Positions 47,786 to 59,323 of a stretch of 64,000 bases of DNA are shown in pieces. Every line of letters starts with the position of its first letter. Positions within the stretch are counted from its first letter, which is position 1. The translations under genes and the position numbers were made by a program. The DNA lies in assembly GCA_023213315.1 (NCBI GenBank), contig JAKCPI010009463.1:124001-188000 (forward strand). Direction: 5' to 3'. The DNA comes from Euborellia annulipes. Taxonomy: Eukaryota > Arthropoda > Insecta > Dermaptera > Anisolabididae. A model generated the notes under the pieces. The model saw only the letters and a program-made list of their open reading frames with translations. It had not been told where the DNA came from and searched no databases.

Positions 47786-48160
47786 ATTAACAACCATATG
47801 TCAGAAGTTTACTTCTTATTTAAGCCAGATCTTATAGGAGGTATTATAAAAAATTAGAACCAATTTTCTATTTTCAGGATTTTTATTGACAGATGACTGG
47901 TGCGCACAATAAACTACCAGTTTCGGTCTACCAAGAGACCAATAAACACAATAAACACAGATGACTGGTGCGCACAATAAACTACCAGTTTATTGTGTTT
48001 ATTGGTCTCTTGGTAGACCGAAACTGGTAGTTTATTGTGCTCACGAGTCATCTGTCAATAAAAATCCTGAGAATAGAAAATTGGTTCTAATTTTTTATAA
48101 TACCTGCTATAAGATCTGGCTTAAATAATAAGTAAACTTCCGACATATGGTTGTTAACTA
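47786..48160. repeat. Inverted repeat, 375 bp
   Basis: GATTAACAACCATATGTC...GAACCAATTTTCTATTTTCA on the left, inverted on the right. The centre duplicates CAGATGACTGGTGCGCACAA. A GGTCT/AGACC stem before GAAAC looks like a decayed hammerhead. Confidence 0.85.
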
Positions 48161-48414
48161 ATTAGTAGTTAGAATAATTAATATAAAGGAAACAATTTTT
48201 TGTTTTATTTATTTTAAGATCTTTTTCGGCATCTAAGTAATAAAAAAATTTGTTTGTTCACTTTTGAGAACAAAAATTTTAATCATCTCTGATTTATCCC
48301 GTTTTAATATTATAAGTTTTATTATCGTACACAATCTCTAGTATTTTGAATGATGGGCATCATGTTATGAAAGCAATTATTAATTGATATCTTATTATAA
48401 TGAAATATAGGAAA

Positions 48415-48565
48415 CCGAGCAGAGCAACAAGGCTCTCAACCCCGCCGGTTCCCGAGGGACTCAGAGCTCTGGATTTCTGCTAGATTAAACCATCAGAGGG
48501 ATGAATGTCAAAACGCTGGACCGGAAATTCGCAGTCCTGGATTCGAGCCCGGGGTGGGGCTGAGA
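48415..48565 (+). repeat. tRNA-like fragment, unclassified
   Basis: CAGTCCTGGATTCGAGCCCG is B-box-like. The upstream GC-rich stretch (CCCCGCCGGTTCCCGAGG) has no good A-box at the right distance. Probably a degraded SINE. Confidence 0.35.
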
Positions 48566-49429
48566 AACGAAACCCCTAACCAATCTCTCTCTCTCTTTCG
48601 ATCTACTCTCTTCTTTCCGAACCAACAACTTTAACCATTCTTCCAAGAAGATAAATCCTCTTCTTTCCACTCATCCGAGAATACATAAATAATCTCTGAA
48701 ATTGTTTTATACGATTATACAATTTACAAAAATATTTTTACAAAGACCTTTGTAATGTCGTTGTATTTTTCATACCATATTTATTTATATTTCAAAAATA
48801 CAGCTTATCAGAAAATTATTAAAATTTCTTTGTCAGATAGAAAGGATCGAAAATTTAGGCCTATATTTAGATATTTTTATTAGTTAAACTACGGTATGGA
48901 AAAAGATCAAAACAAAACAGTTTTATCTCTAAAGGCGATTACTTTAATTTAAAAATTATAATAAATTTATTTCATTTTAGATTTTATTTATTATCTATAA
49001 CATTCTAAATTTGATTAATTAACTTAGAAGTCCTTTGTACCGTAGAATAAAATAAAAATACTGTATTAAGTTATTTAGAAATCTATTTTGGCAACAGACT
49101 TTGACAAAATTTGAAGTTCTAAATTTTTTTCATCATTCCTGTAAAGCAAAAGGGCTGAGGGGGTCCGGCAGGGGGTATTTATATATTTTTCTTTGAGAAA
49201 ATGATTACCCCCGCGTCCTTAAAAATAAAAATATACGTTCTTGTTGAGAGGCTCCTTTTGAGTAAATGTTCATATAAAATATGAAAAAAAATCGTCTACG
49301 CCCCCTGATTGCAGAGTAAGAAATTCGCGTCAAATGCTGACCCTATACTCTTCTTGAGTTTACGTCATCAATACCCACTGCAGCTGAAGAAGATATTTCG
49401 TTTTAGAACAACTCAAAGATATACACAAT

Positions 49430-49590
49430 TGCTCCTTTCGACTTTTTGAAGAGTTTTATTGACACACTTCAGCCCTGAAGATGGTCTTAAATCTGACCGT
49501 AACGTCGACTTGAAGTGACTAATAAACGTAGTTGCAATCGCTTCTTTATTCCTTACTACAAGATCTACTCAGCTATCCACCTCACTCTAT
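49430..49590 (+). repeat. Copy of the 20.4-kb hammerhead-bearing element
   Basis: CGACTTTTTGAAGAGTTTTA, CAGCCCTGAAGATGG, AATAAACG and CTCAGCTATCCACCTCACTC occur in the same order as at 20440-20580. Confidence 0.7.
49465..49517 (+). ncRNA. Hammerhead-like motif with long helix I
   Basis: CACTTCA (49465-49471) pairs perfectly with TGAAGTG (49511-49517). CTGAAGA (49475-49481), perfect GGTC/GACC helix II (49483-49486 with 49495-49498), then GTAACGTC. One core A is T (GTAA for GAAA), which should disable it. Confidence 0.5.
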
Positions 49591-50839
49591 TACAAAGAAA
49601 TAAATTATCTTTTTTTATAAGATTTAAGTATTTTGTGACCTTAAAGTTGATTTTGGCAAATTACAGTATTTTAAAGCTTCTTTCTCTCGGTTTTTTCTAA
49701 GCTCACCACTTAAAAAAATAATTAATTTTATTTTTTTAGGTAGTTTAGCTTTAATAAAAAAAATTGTTTTATTAATTATTATTTAACTTAAACGAAATCC
49801 GTAACGTAATATGATAATCCCTCTGATGTTGGTGTATATTAAGGGAGGTTACTCTTTAAGTTCTCTGTGACGGATCGATTCAAGAACTTGGATTCACCCT
49901 CTCTCCACCTCCTACGCTTTGTACATGAAATACAAATGCCACTTAGTAATGGTATGAGTGTGAGTGTATATATGTTATACATGAACAGGAACGGCTTTCC
50001 TAGGCCAAAATAATACATGCGCTCCGCTCTACTCTGGTCTGGTCTTTTACAAATTCTGTGAAACAGCCGTCGTGCTCGTGGCCCGTGCAAGTGTGTGTAT
50101 GTTGGGTATGTATATAGATACATACATAGATGAGTGTATGTGTGAGCTCAGCCCTGCATATAAATTAACACGCTGCCAGGCATGGAAGATATCCGACAGG
50201 CCCGCGTTTAAGGGTGTAACACGCAGTTTCACGCGTCCCCCTTCTCTCCGGTTTCTACCATACTCCCCACTACCACCTCCACCCACGTATAAGATTTACT
50301 ACACACGTATATAACTTCCATTATATGTTTTGAACAGTTTGACATACTGGTTGGATGGCTACTCCTGTCCAGGGAGAGAGAGGGAGAGAGAGAGGTGAGC
50401 TCTCACTCTCTCTCATTGCCAAATTTTACATTCATCTATAGTAGATGATTTGGTGGATTAATAAAATAAGCAATAATTTTTATTGCAGTAAAATTTAGAT
50501 TTTAAATGATGGGATTATTTTTTTCTAATTTGCATTCTTCCTGTGTACAAATAAGATTTTATTATAATTATTATTAAACATACATTAAATATATATATTT
50601 AATATTATACTGTATATAATCATTAGGCCTATTATTTTTGAAAAAATGTTATACCTTTTAATTGTCAAAATGAAAAATTATATTTTCAGAAAAGTTGAAA
50701 AAAAAATTTCCGATATTTAGATCCTTTTTTTTTAATGTCTTGCCCAGCTCTGATTATTTATTACATTATTATTTCCTTGATCTTTTCAACTGCGAGGGAG
50801 AGAAAGAAATAATTATTTTTCTACTTCTGTCTGATTAGA

Positions 50840-51081
50840 AGTGTTCGATTATGGGAAAAAATAATTATGAAAAATAATCGATTATACCTTTTTTTTCTCT
50901 AGTAAAATTTCCATTTTTCCCTCTCGCGAAAATCATTTTTTTTTTTTTTAGTATACGAGTCTCATCCCATCTTTTCAAACGTGTATTCCCCGAAAATAAT
51001 CATTTATGAAAAATAACAATTATAATCGATTATTTTTTAAGAAAATAATCTGGGAATAATCGATTATTTTGCACAGCACTA
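50840..51081. mobile_element. hAT-like MITE with AATCGATTAT arrays
   Basis: AGTGTTCGATTATGGG on the left and the inverse of TTTTGCACAGCACT on the right. ATAATCGATTAT recurs several times inside. No exact target duplication found. Confidence 0.55.
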
Positions 51082-52204
51082 CTTCAGGAAGTGTAAAAAC
51101 GCCTAAGCAGGTAGGCAATCAAAACAACTTTATCTTCCTCGGTCGAAGATTTAAGCAATACTTAATTATATTATATCGTAAATAAAAAATTCGAGAATAC
51201 AAAAATCGATCCACTTGAATGATTTATAAAAATACATAGTCTATATTTACATAAAGTTCTCCTTAGATTATTATAATATCATACACAAAATTTATTCGTC
51301 ATACTTGTGAGTTTTATATAAGCGTGACCAAGTGACAAACCACACAAATAATATTTAATTATAACAACTATTTTCATAAATTAACAAGATATGATATGAC
51401 TAACCATCGTAACACACAACGTAACGTAAATATATAGGATTTTATCATATTTCATATTAATAATATTACAACATATATGTTTATAAAATATGAAATAGCA
51501 TAATTCTTTGGTTAATTTGAATAACTAAACCAGAAATTTCATTAATTTCTCTACTTTTATTATGAGTTATTTTCTAGAAATTAAAATTTCTTGATAAAAG
51601 TAAATATTCCTGGATACTAGGGAAGAGGGGAGAAGCCCCCCCTTTGGAAAGAAAAATATCAATACTATGATTTTAATCATATAAAAGTTCTCTATTAAAG
51701 CTAAAATAAATTAAAATATTATTATCACCATTAATTACTATTCCCTTCTGATACACCAAAAATTTTCCTTTAAAAAATCCTAGACCGCCACTCTTAATGG
51801 AAAAATAAATTCAACTCTCGTTATTCTTATAAAAGTCAAAAGTAATAATTAGTTTCTTATTTTCAGTTTCTAAAAACAGGCATAATTAATTTGAGACACA
51901 TTTTCTGCCTTTTAGGGGCAAAATGATGTAAAAACAGAACAGTATTTAGCATTTTTTTGAATTTTCATGCCCACATTAATCTTTAATTACGAATAATGAA
52001 AGAAAATTTATTTATATTTAAGAACTTTTTTTTTATTCAAAGAAATTCCATGAGTTGATCTCATTAATGAAGATTGAAAATTAGGCCACTCATCTCTCTT
52101 GTTTAAATTATTTATAATTAAAAGGCAGCCAACAAAAAAAAAAAAAATTTCAATTTTCTCTATTGATGTTTCGATAGAAAAGTAGCTTAGATTGATATAG
52201 CTTG

Positions 52205-52358
52205 CTTGAATTGTCCATATATAGATGCACAAATATACTGATGATATATCAAAATAATGTTAATATATATAATTATTTTGACGAATATATATAATTATAT
52301 TGACGTATTTTGATGTATCGTCAATATATTTGTACATCTATATATGAACAATTCAAGG
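52205..52358. repeat. Small foldback element
   Basis: CTTGAATTGTCCATATATAG on the left, inverted on the right as CTATATATGAACAATTCAAG; centre near 52281. Confidence 0.82.
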
Positions 52359-52637
52359 TATTTTCTTTTTATTCTGCCCGCCTAACTAACCGCCTTTGGA
52401 CAAAAAATGATTACAAAAATACATTTATAAAAAGAATATACACAAAACAATAAAGTTATAACATTATACAATAACATCATAAGAAAAAATTATACAAAAA
52501 CTCCTTATAAAATAATGAAACAATAATAAAAATAGCATTATACAATAAAATGATAAGAAAATAAATAAATATAATAAATAAAAAGAAAAAGAAAATAATT
52601 TCAAGAACTAAATCAATCTAAGCTTATTTATTTATAT

Positions 52638-52680
52638 CTGTCCTGATGATGAGCTCGATGAGTGTTTGAAACATCGACAG
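52638..52680 (+). ncRNA. Hammerhead-like motif with perfect helix I
   Basis: CTGTC (52638-52642) pairs with GACAG (52676-52680). Core CTGATGA (52643-52649) and GAAAC with ATC (52668-52675) are all present. Helix II is GAGC/GTTT using G-U pairs. Helix III has CA in place of CG. Core complete; helix II weak. Confidence 0.5.
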
Positions 52681-52849
52681 AGAAAATTGAAATTTAGTAT
52701 TTTTGTTGGTTGCGCCTCTTCATCATTTTCTGAATATAGTTACTTAACCGCCATCTCTTATTTATGATATTTGCATAATATTTGTTTATTTATTATTATT
52801 TTAATGAAATGAACAAAGAAGAATGCTAAGATTTTCAAGTTGTGGCGAA

Positions 52850-53110
52850 ATGAATGAATCTATTTGAAATTCCGGGGCCATCCATTGCCATTAATATTTC
52901 ACCGTTGGGTAATTTAATTGTCGGGGTGTTCGGGAGGGCCGGGGGTTCGTTGCCTGGTGAATATTCATTTTTGTCCAAGTGGCGCTCTAATTGGCGCTGA
53001 TAAACAACCCTTGTGCCCCGGTCCTTATGGTCCTTGCCCTATGGCCCATTGAGCCTCTCCAAAAGAGTTGAAAACGTTCGTTATTCGACTTAGTCTCCCT
53101 AGTGTCATAA
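52850..53110. promoter_or_regulatory. GC-richer island with forkhead-like and TAAT words
   Basis: CCGGGGCCATCCATTGCC, GGGAGGGCCGGGGGTTCG, a doubled TGGCGCT (GTGGCGCTCTAATTGGCGCT) and GATAAACAA (forkhead-like) in one island, about 4 kb upstream of the exd exon. No open frame. Candidate regulatory element. Confidence 0.38.
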
Positions 53111-55164
53111 ATCATATACGAATTAAAATAGCCACGAGTTTTTGCCACTCGACAGGTAGACCAATGAAATTATGTAAATTGGTTCATTTAAAAAAAAATT
53201 TATAAGTTAAAGGTCAATAAATTTACTAATTTATATATGGAGTGTACCATCAGAAGAACTTTGTATTAAAAATATTAAAAAAAAAAAAAAAAAAAAACCT
53301 TTAATATTTAAACATACGAGTTTCCCGAGTTACTCTAGCTTTTCTAAACTTTTTTTTTTTATTAAATTAAAAATTTTTTAAGATTCTAATTTTTCTTATT
53401 AAATAGTCAAGACAATTTCAATTCAAGAAATATATCTATAGATAAATTGGTACATAGACTTAGTGAAAATTTTTTTATTAAAGGCCAATAAAAAATCTTT
53501 TTTCTATTATAAAATTATATATGTACATTTCAACGGCCGCCCGAAGCTATCGATATTATTGCAATTTATATTTCTGCTAAACTTGAATTCGAAATGGCCT
53601 CAGCAGCTGAATGTCTCAAAAAATAAAATAAATATATATAAATAATTTTATAATAATAAATTAAAAGGGGGTTTGATGTAAAATGAAATCTTTTGAAATC
53701 TTTCGGTAATCTTGAAGAATAAATTCTCGACAAGTCTATAAATTAAAACAAAATTTTTTTTATATTATTTGCTGTTGTTTCCTATTAGGTTGTATTTTCA
53801 CCACCCAATATATCAGAAATTCAGCCCTCTCAATTCTTTGATAGATAGTATTTAAAGACAAGAGAGAAACAAAATTATTGTTCAAAACCTGCACATAATG
53901 ATGTTTTTTTTTTATTATGTTTTTTTATTTATAAAATTTTCGAAATTAAATTTTTTTTTTGTTTGTACGATTTTTCTTCGATGCCGAGACAAATTTACAA
54001 AAAATGCTACAGTATAATCTCGACACAAACTCCATCAAATCATATTTTTATACTGAGGCGTGAAGCTGGTTGGAATATTTACAAAATAAAATGACGTAGA
54101 GGGTGGTTAGTCAAAGCCGTTGATTATTCTTCTCCGGTTATTCTTTATCTTGTTTTATATATTTAATAAATACCTATCTATATATCAATTTATTTATTTA
54201 TTAATGCTTCAGGGTGATCAGCGCCATGGCTTTTATATGTATCAATTTAATATTTTCAAATCCAAATTTAAAGAAAATTCGTATCTATAAGGTACCTAAA
54301 TGGTACTTATAGTCTTATCTCTTTAACCCTCTACTGCAGGGTCAACAATATTTTTAAATATCAGTATGCCAAAATATTTTCATACAAATGCAAATCTCTG
54401 TCAGATATACTTCTATTTTCCTAGTATATAATCCATCAAATTTCTTTTATTTTTTAGTAGATCATATTTTAAAGAATAAATTTATTTATGATTACAGGTA
54501 ATAAAATAATGAGTTTTTCCCCAAAAGGGCCGAGGGCAAATCGTGAGATATATTTAATCAAAAAGATTGGTCGTGAGTTTGTATCAAATTCACAATTTAA
54601 TAATTTGAATGATCGTTATTTTATATGATATTTTAATAGATAAAAAATTATTTTTTTCCTTTTTACCTGGCAAAAGAAGATAGCTACGATTAGCATAATG
54701 TAATAATCTCTTCTTGTCAGTCACTGCATTTTCAATATTCCTTTGATTTATTTACATAATTTAATAAGAATCCGAACCCCCAACGAAATCTCTTATAACC
54801 TCAAGAAAAGAAGCTGATTTTACTTTTAAATTAAATTTGTTTTTTAATATAATTTGTCTTCTTATTTTATTTTTTAAATTGAATTGCATTTTGACAAAAA
54901 AAAAATTCAATAAATATAAAAAATGAAATTATTCACTTAAATTCTTCACTTCACTTTCACTTAAAAATCTTTAATTATTAATTTATTTAAAAACTAGCCG
55001 CGCCATCCGCCTTCGGCGGACCCCCGAGCAGCGTCTCAGGATATGATTAGTAGTTTTCCCATAAATGTTTTTTAATAAATTTTTGATCTTAATATGAAAA
55101 TCCCACAATATAAATAACAAGATTTTTTTTTGTATTATTAATTATTATTAAATTGTAATATTTT

Positions 55165-55252
55165 TACTTTCTCTTACCTCATATATATATATGTTAATAT
55201 ATATAGAGAGAGAAAGTATTGGATTCATGTCAAAAATTCGATGTCGAGATAT
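55165..55252 (+). repeat. R1 hub and start
   Basis: TTTCTCTTACCTCATATATA, TATATAGAGAGAGAAAGTAT and ATTCGATGTCGAGATA, after which R1 stops. Confidence 0.7.
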
Positions 55253-56944
55253 ATCTTCTTTGAGAGAAATCGTAATAACTTCAACAATTAATAACTCAAA
55301 AAGCGAATTATATTTATAAATATTTGATTATCAAAGGCATGATTACGAATTGTTTGAGCTATGATTGACTTACCCCTTCCCAATCTTGATTTTCTAATTA
55401 CCAATAGCGACTTGGAATCAGACAAGGAAGTGAACATTTTGTTCAAATTTTTTGTCAATTTAATAAAATTCATTCATTATATTTATTTTCTGATTAAAGT
55501 ATTAGAATTATATTTTCTTGATTTACTGATAACAATACAACTGGCTGAAAGACAGATAAGAGCGGCTTTATTTTTTTTTTTCTCCCATTGCCATGTAAAC
55601 ACACACACACCCACGCATTTAGAGTCCCGAAAGGGATCCCGAAGGACAGACACCCGGGATTCGATCGCCTTAGCTGTAAATCACGTAGCATTTCCATCGG
55701 AGGCTATTTCCGACCTGCTTGCTGCCTGAATTAGTCCTCCAACCACCCCAGAGGAAGGGAGGAAGGTTATCTCTCGCGCACGCCTCCGAATTGGAATGGA
55801 TTTCTCATTTATCTTACCTATTACCTCCACCCCCGTACACACAGGGCTTATATTTTCATTATAGAAATTCTAATTTAAAGTTATTTCGCCTTCTTTTTTT
55901 CCTCCCTCACCCTCCGACTTTAAAGAGGTTTAAAACATTTATTTTTCTACATCCATATATGGCTGATTAAATAACCCTTTTGGAATAATTAATAATAGAG
56001 AGAGAGGTGTCTAAGATAGATAGAAATTAATCTCTCTCCTTTGATTTAATGTTTAATTGCGAAAGGATTTCAGCCCCTCGGCAGCAGCATCTCTTCTCCC
56101 CTCTCTCCTTCTCTTCATTCTCTCTGCTCTCTCTGTTCATTACAGATTGATTGAAGATGGAACATGTTGGGGATGTTTGTTCCTCTTGCCGAACGAACGC
56201 TCTTGCCCTCTAGTGGATTCTACTTCAACTAACCACCACCCCCTAACCTTCTCCCTTTCTCTCTCCCTCTTTCTCATACCCTCTTCCAAACAATCATTAA
56301 ATATTTAAAAAAAAAAATCAAAGGTCTGGAATCAATTAGTTTTGAAATAATAATTGAAATTATTTCTTTCTTCGTTGTTTTGGATTAAAACTCAAAATTG
56401 CCAATTTCATTTTTTTTTTTTTTTATTGACAAATAAGAAATTTTTGATGTTCTGAGATAATCAACCTAGGAATTTATTTTTGGGTTTTGATGCATTTTTA
56501 CTGTACTTTTTGTAATATAAAATTAAGTATCCCTTAACAATCGGAGAGAGAATTTTTTAGAAAGTGAAGTTTGTTTTTATAACAAATATTTTATTTTTTA
56601 CCAATTCAGAAATGTTTTTTTTGATCAACATCTTATATGTTTGGGTTATTTAACTTATTTAATCCCTTTGGAATTTCACAAAGTTTTATATGAAATATTA
56701 AAATGGATAATTTCTTCCCTTTTTTTTTTATTTGTAAAAATTATTTTTTTAATATCAGCAATAAAAACACTCGGAAAGATTTTCAAATGTTTTTAATAAT
56801 CCTTTTTTAGTGACTATAATGGGTATGTTATTGTTATTTCATCTTGCATGTTATTCATTAAAAAAAGAATGATTTGAAAGCGAATGGAGCGGAGAGAACT
56901 ATAAAAGTTGTGATGGTTTCTTGGTGCAGAATAAACGAACCACT

Positions 56945-56966
56945 TGTTTGGTGTTCTCTGTTACAG
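56945..56966 (+). promoter_or_regulatory. 3' splice acceptor of the exd exon
   Basis: A T-rich tract (TTGTTTGGTGTTCTC) runs into TTACAG immediately before the first conserved exd codon. A possible branch-point word (AATAAACGAAC) lies about 30 bases upstream of the AG. Another AG near 56929 would add non-conserved residues and is less likely to be used. Confidence 0.85.
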
Positions 56967-57217
56967 TGTTGAGCCTGCGAAACACGCAGGAAGAAGAACC
57001 ACCGGACCCTCAATTGATGAGGCTCGATAATATGCTCATCGCCGAAGGGGTGGCTGGTCCAGAAAAAGGTGGTGGTGCCGGTGCAGCTGCGTCCGCCTCA
57101 GCGGCCGCCTCAGCAGGCCCTGGACAAGCGGATAATGCCATCGAACACAGCGACTACCGGGCCAAATTAGCACAAATCCGACAAATATACCATCAAGAGC
57201 TCGAAAAATACGAACAG
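56967..57217 (+). CDS. exd: Internal exon of extradenticle/Pbx (PBC-class TALE homeodomain cofactor)
   Basis: Extradenticle is the nuclear DNA-binding partner of Hox proteins; its PBC-A region binds Homothorax/Meis. The exon encodes the end of PBC-A ([15 protein letters not shown], then [18 protein letters not shown]), a Gly/Ala/Ser-rich linker (about residues 34-54 of the exon), and the start of PBC-B ([15 protein letters not shown], then [14 protein letters not shown]). These words match arthropod exd and vertebrate PBX nearly residue for residue outside the linker. The exon is 251 bp: it starts in phase 1 (TG completes a Val codon) and ends in phase 0 after CAG, the same phases as the homologous vertebrate PBX exon. 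The open frame runs upstream of the acceptor, but only from a TTG, with no ATG, so I set the start at the splice site. The homeodomain and the N-terminal exon are not in the window. The exon is much GC-richer than its surroundings. The identification is very secure; the linker is the only poorly conserved part. Confidence 0.97.
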
Positions 57218-57223
57218 GTTAGA
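57215..57223 (+). promoter_or_regulatory. 5' splice donor of the exd exon
   Basis: CAG followed by GTTAGA sits directly after the conserved KYEQ residues. The frame beyond it (RSPPNT, then stop) no longer resembles PBC proteins. The donor is a non-consensus GTTAGA rather than GTAAGT, so it is intrinsically weak. Confidence 0.85.
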
Positions 57224-59080
57224 TCACCACCTAATACTTAAATAGATCCAATCTTTAGTCTATTAGTGAGAGGGTCATTTGGGTTGCCTAACTTTCTTAA
57301 AAAAAAATAAAAAAAAAAAAATAGAATTATGTATATGAGCATTTGAGACTGGACTCTCTAGAAAGACGATAAACGATCTCAAATTTTACCATAACGTTCT
57401 CCATGGAAGAGCTAAAATATCCGAGGCCTTTTTTAATATTAGAGTTTCTAGACCCAATGGTATGTTCCATTGGTGGTGGGTAGGAGTATCCAGCTCTCCC
57501 CAATAAATCGCTGCACAGGAGTGGCAAATTTATACTCACATGAGGTTGATATGTTCAGATCAGATTAGCGGTTTCCTTGATCCAGATTGATACTTCTCTG
57601 GCATCTACTTATTTTAATATACATAATTATATTTTATTAATTTAACGAGTCCGATTCAGAACCAAATTGTTTTTCCTGATATGGCACACCAAGGAACTGC
57701 CGTTCTTCCATACTCCTGTTCTTCCTGGCACGACCGAATAATCATTGGTGAGGAATAGGTGGCTATGAGGGGATGAGAAGGCCCATCATTTTGATTATTA
57801 TTCAACTCCCTATCAATAAAAAAACGATGCATAAAGCATTTCCTCATTATGCAGTTAATAATTCGACCAGGGACCGAGAAAAGCTTCGATACCCAGAAAC
57901 TCCGGGAAGGTGGTGGCAAAGCAAAAGCAAAAGCACACCATTCCACCAAACCACCACCACGTCTCCATCTCTCGCTTCTCACCCATTCATGCATATTTAA
58001 TCCCGCTCGGGCTTTTATATTTTGCTATTCATTCATTTATTCCACTCCCTTTTGCTTGTTCACTTTTTAGGAATGCGCATGTATACTGTATTAGCTTGGG
58101 CTAAAAGCAGCAGCAGCAACCTCTCTTCTCTCTCTCTTTTTGCTTCTTCTACTTTCTCTTCTACTCCTTATCATCATCTCTTTCTCTCTCCCCGTTGTCG
58201 ATATTTTCCCTCTTTTGTGTCTTAATCATTATTTACATTGCAACAAAGACCTTTGAATAATTAAAATTATTTAAATAAGTAAAAGAAAGAGATTCAACTT
58301 TAGATAGAGTTTTTCATTTTACATTAGCCCTATTAGCATTAGCTCTAATTATGACTAAATTTATGGAAATAGAAAGAAAAGACATTTTAAATTTTCTTCC
58401 TATATTAAAATTTTAAGATAAAACCATGATGGGGGAGAAGAAAGAAAAGAAAGCCAGGTAATGTGAGGGAAACAAATGGATAAAGTGGAATGAGGTGGGT
58501 AAATAATTTATCAGGATCGGAATAATAACAAAAAGTTTGTTTAGTTGATATGTGTGATGTGATGGGAAAAGACATACGAATTTAAATATTTAAGATCTCT
58601 AAAATTTTAAATAAAATGATTAAAAAAAAAACTTGGAAAATAAGTTAACAACAATTATTTTCACAATATGCCAATTATTTTTTCTCACTATTGTCCTTAT
58701 GATCTTGATTTAATTTCAAAATTAGTACAGTATTAAGTATTTAACTTCCCATTCGTTTGTGCTTACATTGATTTTTTTATAGTTATATTAAAATACTAGA
58801 TTGATATTTGAAAAATCATTTTACAAAAACAGCATTAGTTCTTTTTTCAATATACTGTAATAAAAAAAAAATATAGGCCTACCAATTACAGTATTTTGGG
58901 TAAATTAAAGTTTTTCTCGAACAGGTGCCAATCATTTTAATTTCAAAGTGTCAATTAGTAAAATTAATTTTTCTTCACCTTTGATTTAAATTTAAAATTA
59001 TTCTGATGACCTTTCAGACTCGTATTAAACTTTTATTATTTATTTATTTATATCCTTTTAGAATATTTTACATTGCTAGT

Positions 59081-59323
59081 AGTCAAAAAAAAATCCAAGA
59101 CATAGGCAGCCAAAATTATTTCTTTTATTATTGCCGTTCCAGGCTGACGTTTCGGCCACTGGTCTAGGCCAGTGGCCGAAACGTCAGCCTGAAAATTACA
59201 ATTTCATTTATTCTCGCCTTCGGCTCTGAAGATGGCCTAGACCAGTGGCCGAAACGTCAGCCTGGAACGGCAATAATAAAAGAAATAATTTTGGCTGCCT
59301 ATGTCTTGGATTTTTTTTTGACT
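59081..59323. repeat. Inverted repeat with identical 90-bp arms and a hammerhead
   Basis: 59081-59170 and 59234-59323 are exact reverse complements, including AAGACATAGGCAGCCAAAAT and CCAGGCTGACGTTTCGGCC. A third half-copy of the motif (GGCCGAAACGTCAGCCTG) lies between. Identical arms imply a recent event. Confidence 0.92.
59222..59262 (+). ncRNA. Best hammerhead-ribozyme-like motif
   Basis: Helix I GGCT (59222-59225) with AGCC (59259-59262); core CTGAAGA (59226-59232); one extra T; helix II GGCC (59234-59237) with GGCC (59247-59250); GAA (59251-59253); ACGT (59254-59257), which can form helix III only between two molecules; C at the cleavage site (59258). Every invariant hammerhead core base is present. 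The extra T before helix II is the one departure from the textbook fold. Confidence 0.6.

Larger units (their letters stand above)
1..56966 (+). other. Upstream intron or 5' flank of exd, repeat-filled
   Basis: No other coding exon could be recognised upstream. The expected preceding exon (the KHTLNCHRMKPALF segment of PBC-A) was looked for and not found, so this stretch is probably one long intron, possibly with upstream flank. It is strongly AT-rich, with many poly(A)/poly(T) runs, dispersed transposon remnants and a few GC-richer islands, listed separately. Stretches in which I see only AT-rich sequence are about 7510-9400, 12600-13100, 16690-18080, 18520-20080, 26100-26500, 27000-27890, 32480-33190, 33520-34080, 40670-41540, 43450-45340, 51090-52190 and 53120-55160. 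Confidence 0.7.

Noticed and set aside
56900..56910. TATAAAAG word before the exd exon as an alternative promoter
   Set aside because: No in-frame ATG follows and such words are common in this AT-rich DNA.
56921..56966. Open frame extending upstream of the exd exon ([14 protein letters not shown])
   Set aside because: It lacks an ATG, does not resemble PBC proteins and overlaps a good acceptor; it is intron read-through.
57656..57994. Minus-strand frame of 112 codons after the exd exon
   Set aside because: No similarity to any protein I know; low-complexity and overlapped by other frames.
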